Below are positions 4,767 to 6,869 of a DNA stretch of 6,869 nt, piece after piece; the stretch's first letter is position 1; every line of letters begins with the position of its first letter. Origin of the DNA: an uncultured Collinsella sp. GTDB taxonomy: Bacteria > Actinomycetota > Coriobacteriia > Coriobacteriales > Coriobacteriaceae. A program made the position numbers and the translations under genes. Location of the stretch: assembly GCA_900547285.1 (NCBI GenBank), contig URGF01000102.1, forward strand, positions 1 to 6,869, read 5' to 3'. The notes under the pieces were generated by a model. It saw nothing but the letters and a program-made list of their open reading frames with translations. It had not been told where the DNA came from and searched no databases.

Positions 4767-6731
4767 ATGGCAGAGAACCAGAACGCCGCCGATCAGGCAT
4801 CGACGCTCAACGACGAGCGCGCCACCCGCCTGGCCAAGCGCGCCGCCCTGTTCGAGGCGGGCCAGAACCCCTATCCCGAGCACTCTGAGCTTGAGGACTA
4901 CGTCGCCGATATCGAGACTAAGTACGCCGATCTTGCCGATGGTGAGGACACCGAGGACGTCGTGAAGATCGCCGGCCGCGTGGTCGCCAAACGCGGTCAG
5001 GGCAAGATCATGTTCATCGTCGTGCGCGATGCGACTGCCGAGATTCAGCTGTTCTGCCGCATCAACGACATGGACGAGGCTGCCTGGAATACGCTCAAGG
5101 CCCTCGACCTGGGCGACATCCTGGGCGTGACCGGCGTGGTTGTGCGCACCCAGCGCGGCCAGCTTTCCGTTGCCCCTAAGAGCGCGACCCTGCTTTCCAA
5201 GGCCGTTCGTCCGCTGCCCGAGAAGTTCCACGGTCTTTCCGACAAGGAGACCCGCTATCGCCAGCGCTATGTCGACCTGATCGCCAACGACGACGTTCGC
5301 GAGACCTTCCGTAAGCGTTCGCAGATTCTCTCCACCTTCCGTCGCTTTATGGAGTCCGACGGCTACATGGAGGTCGAGACCCCCATCCTGCAGACCATCC
5401 AAGGCGGCGCTACTGCCAAGCCGTTCATTACCCACTTCAACGCGCTCGATCAGGAGTGCTACCTGCGTATTGCCACCGAGCTGCACCTCAAGCGCTGCAT
5501 CGTCGGTGGTTTTGAGCGCGTGTTCGAGATCGGCCGCATCTTCCGTAACGAGGGCATGGACCTTACCCACAACCCCGAGTTCACCACGATGGAGGCCTAC
5601 CGTGCCTTCTCCGACCTCGAGGGCATGAAGGCGCTCGCCCAGGGCGTCATCAAGGCTGCCAACAAGGCCATCGGCAACCCCGAGGTCATCGAGTACCAGG
5701 GCCAGACCATCGACCTTTCTGGTGAGTGGGCCAGCCGTCCCATGACCGACATCGTCTCCGACGTGCTCGGCAAGCAGGTCACCATTGACACGCCAGTCGA
5801 GGAGCTTGCTGCCGCCGCACGCGAGAAGGGCCTGGAGATCAAGCCCGAGTGGACTGCTGGCAAGATCATCGCCGAGATCTATGACGAGCTGGGCGAGGAC
5901 ACCATCGTCAACCCCACCTTCGTGTGCGATTACCCCATCGAGGTTAGCCCGCTTGCCAAGCGCTTTGAGGATGACCCGCGCCTGACCCATCGCTTTGAGC
6001 TGGTCATCGCCGGCCACGAGTACGCGAACGCGTTCTCCGAGCTCAACGACCCGGTCGACCAGGCCGAGCGCTTCGCTGCTCAGATGGCCGAGAAGGCCGG
6101 CGGTGACGACGAGGCCATGGAGTACGACGAGGATTACGTGCGCGCCCTCGAGTACGGTATGCCTCCCGCGGGTGGCATTGGCATCGGTATCGACCGCGTG
6201 GTCATGCTGCTCACCAACCAGGCTTCCATTCGCGACGTGCTGCTGTTCCCGCACATGAAGCCCGAGAAGGGTTTCCAGTCCGGTGCCGCTGCTGCCAAGG
6301 CTGCCGAGGCCGGCAACACCGCGAGCCCCTTCGTCAAGCCGCTCAAGCCCACGGTTGATTATTCCAAGATTGCCGTCGAGCCGCTGTTTGAGGAGTTCGT
6401 CGACTTTGATACCTTCTCCAAGAGCGACTTCCGCGCCGTGAAGGTCAAGGCATGCGAGGCCGTCAAGAAGTCCAAGAAGCTGCTGAACTTTACGCTCGAT
6501 GATGGCACCGGCACCGACCGCACCATCCTCTCCGGTATTCACGATTATTACGAGCCCGAGGACCTGGTCGGCAAGACCCTGCTCGCCATCACCAACCTGC
6601 CTCCGCGCAAGATGATGGGTATCCCCAGCTGCGGCATGCTCATCAGCGCCATCCACGAGGAGGAGGGCGAGGAGCGCCTCAACCTGATCCAGCTCGACGC
6701 CTCCATCCCTGCCGGCGCAAAGATGTACTAG
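4767..6731 (+). CDS. lysS: Lysyl-tRNA synthetase (class II) fused to a C-terminal tRNA-binding domain
   Basis: A 654-residue protein, against about 500 for ordinary bacterial class II LysRS. It charges tRNA-Lys with lysine in the cytoplasm. The N-terminal OB-fold anticodon-binding domain covers about residues 65-150. Catalytic motif 1 is near 191-215 (R-F-M-E-S-D-G-Y-M-E-V-E-T-P-I-L), motif 2 near 250-275 (F-E-I-G-R-I-F-R-N-E-G, then H-N-P-E-F-T), and motif 3 near 463-483 (G-M-P-P-A-G-G-I-G-I-G-I-D-R). The core ends at about residue 502. An Ala-rich linker of about 35 residues follows, then from about 540 an OB-fold domain like the MetRS C-terminus/Trbp111/CsaA family: S-K-S-D-F-R-A-V-K-V, L-S-G-I-H-D-Y-Y-E-P-E-D-L-V-G-K, N-L-P-P-R-K-M-M-G-I and G-M-L-I-S-A. 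The start is set by GAGGAG (4754-4759), 7 nt before ATG. It is probably cotranscribed with greA. The reading frame is continuous through the fusion. Confidence 0.96.
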   Translation: MAENQNAADQASTLNDERATRLAKRAALFEAGQNPYPEHSELEDYVADIETKYADLADGEDTEDVVKIAGRVVAKRGQGKIMFIVVRDATAEIQLFCRINDMDEAAWNTLKALDLGDILGVTGVVVRTQRGQLSVAPKSATLLSKAVRPLPEKFHGLSDKETRYRQRYVDLIANDDVRETFRKRSQILSTFRRFMESDGYMEVETPILQTIQGGATAKPFITHFNALDQECYLRIATELHLKRCIVGGFERVFEIGRIFRNEGMDLTHNPEFTTMEAYRAFSDLEGMKALAQGVIKAANKAIGNPEVIEYQGQTIDLSGEWASRPMTDIVSDVLGKQVTIDTPVEELAAAAREKGLEIKPEWTAGKIIAEIYDELGEDTIVNPTFVCDYPIEVSPLAKRFEDDPRLTHRFELVIAGHEYANAFSELNDPVDQAERFAAQMAEKAGGDDEAMEYDEDYVRALEYGMPPAGGIGIGIDRVVMLLTNQASIRDVLLFPHMKPEKGFQSGAAAAKAAEAGNTASPFVKPLKPTVDYSKIAVEPLFEEFVDFDTFSKSDFRAVKVKACEAVKKSKKLLNFTLDDGTGTDRTILSGIHDYYEPEDLVGKTLLAITNLPPRKMMGIPSCGMLISAIHEEEGEERLNLIQLDASIPAGAKMY

Positions 6732-6733
6732 GG

Positions 6734-6763
6734 GGTTACGGCGTTTTGCCAAACGCCGTAACC
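6734..6763. repeat. Palindromic repeat, copy 2 (after lysS)
   Basis: The arms GGTTACGGCGTTT (6734-6746) and AAACGCCGTAACC (6751-6763) are perfect 13-bp complements around a TGCC loop. The element starts 2 nt after the lysS stop. It matches copy 1 after dtd (2217-2244) at 23 of 28 aligned positions. No T-run follows. Confidence 0.75.
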
Positions 6764-6780
6764 AGTTGACGCTGCAAGCC

Positions 6781-6869
6781 CGCCAGAGCGGCAATCTGCC
6801 TTTCAACTTCGGCGGCATGACCAAAAGGTCAATGCCGCCTTGTTTCAAGGCACCTTGCTCGCTCTGGCG
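6781..6869. other. Long multi-segment hairpin element reaching the window edge
   Basis: The whole stretch folds back on itself. CGCCAGAGCG (6781-6790) pairs with CGCTCTGGCG (6860-6869), GCAA (6791-6794) with TTGC (6855-6858), TGCCTT (6797-6802) with AAGGCA (6847-6852), and AAC (6805-6807) with GTT (6842-6844). GGCGGCAT (6811-6818) pairs with ATGCCGCC (6832-6839) and GACC (6819-6822) with GGTC (6827-6830), closing an AAAA loop. That is about 35 pairs over 89 nt. It may be a non-coding RNA, a small palindromic mobile element, or an elaborate terminator. No protein is supported in it. The right end may continue outside the window. Confidence 0.6.
6811..6845 (+). terminator. Possible terminator of lysS
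   Basis: The apical part of the long hairpin is a 12-bp GC-rich stem with one bulged A (6831) and an AAAA loop, followed by TTGTTT. It is the best terminator candidate after lysS, 80 nt past the stop, though the T-run is interrupted by G. Confidence 0.45.

Noticed and set aside
4635..6848. A 737-residue open frame on the minus strand opposite lysS and the end of greA
   Set aside because: It is antisense to a complete LysRS with all catalytic motifs. Its Leu/Val/Gly/Asp-rich composition is what the GC-biased codons of lysS produce on the opposite strand, and it runs through the intergenic hairpins.
1..6869. CRISPR array, mobile-element gene, toxin-antitoxin or defence module
   Set aside because: No tandem repeat-spacer pattern and no transposase, integrase, nuclease or toxin-like reading frame was found; every substantial gene is a recognised housekeeping gene.

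Overview
The window is a stretch of ordinary, GC-rich bacterial housekeeping chromosome. All genes lie on the + strand. Gene content, codon use (strong preference for GCC, GAG, CTC and GAC), a lysyl-tRNA synthetase with an extra C-terminal domain, and veg and ispE adjacent without an intervening spore gene suggest a non-sporulating Actinomycetota of the Coriobacteriia type. Collinsella is my best guess, made from recognition of the sequence style and not from a search.

Layout, left to right. (1) 1-2216 holds the end of murI (glutamate racemase), then rph (RNase PH), rdgB (XTP/dITP pyrophosphatase) and dtd (D-aminoacyl-tRNA deacylase). A murI-rph-rdgB order is also familiar from Bacillota. The rph-rdgB gap of 143 bp carries an inverted repeat that begins on the rph stop codon, while rdgB and dtd are 3 bp apart. 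(2) 2217-3596 starts with a palindromic repeat, followed by a good promoter with an extended -10, a terminator-like hairpin in the leader, then veg and ispE with a 2 bp gap. A long imperfect hairpin spans the end of ispE. (3) 3632-3761 is a tRNA-Pro (anticodon CGG) with its own probable promoter and a clear intrinsic terminator. (4) 3770-4174 is tatA as a single-gene unit, with a strong promoter that carries a candidate operator and a strong terminator. (5) 4217-6731 is greA and lysS, separated by a 79 bp spacer with a terminator-like hairpin that could also take part in a pseudoknot. (6) 6732-6869 has a second copy of the palindromic repeat seen after dtd, then about 90 nt that fold into one long hairpin reaching the window edge.

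Functionally, several genes serve quality control and maturation of RNA, nucleotides and translation: rph trims tRNA 3' ends, rdgB removes damaged purine nucleotides, dtd removes D-amino acids from tRNA, greA rescues backtracked polymerase, and lysS and tRNA-Pro supply translation. murI and ispE feed cell-wall and isoprenoid synthesis, and tatA belongs to folded-protein export.

I see no mobile-element gene, CRISPR array, defence system or clearly new multi-gene system. The points most worth a second look are the lysS domain fusion, the pair of related palindromes abutting stop codons (with a compensatory base-pair change between copies), the long hairpin at the right edge, the candidate operator in the tatA promoter, and the pseudoknot-capable greA-lysS spacer.
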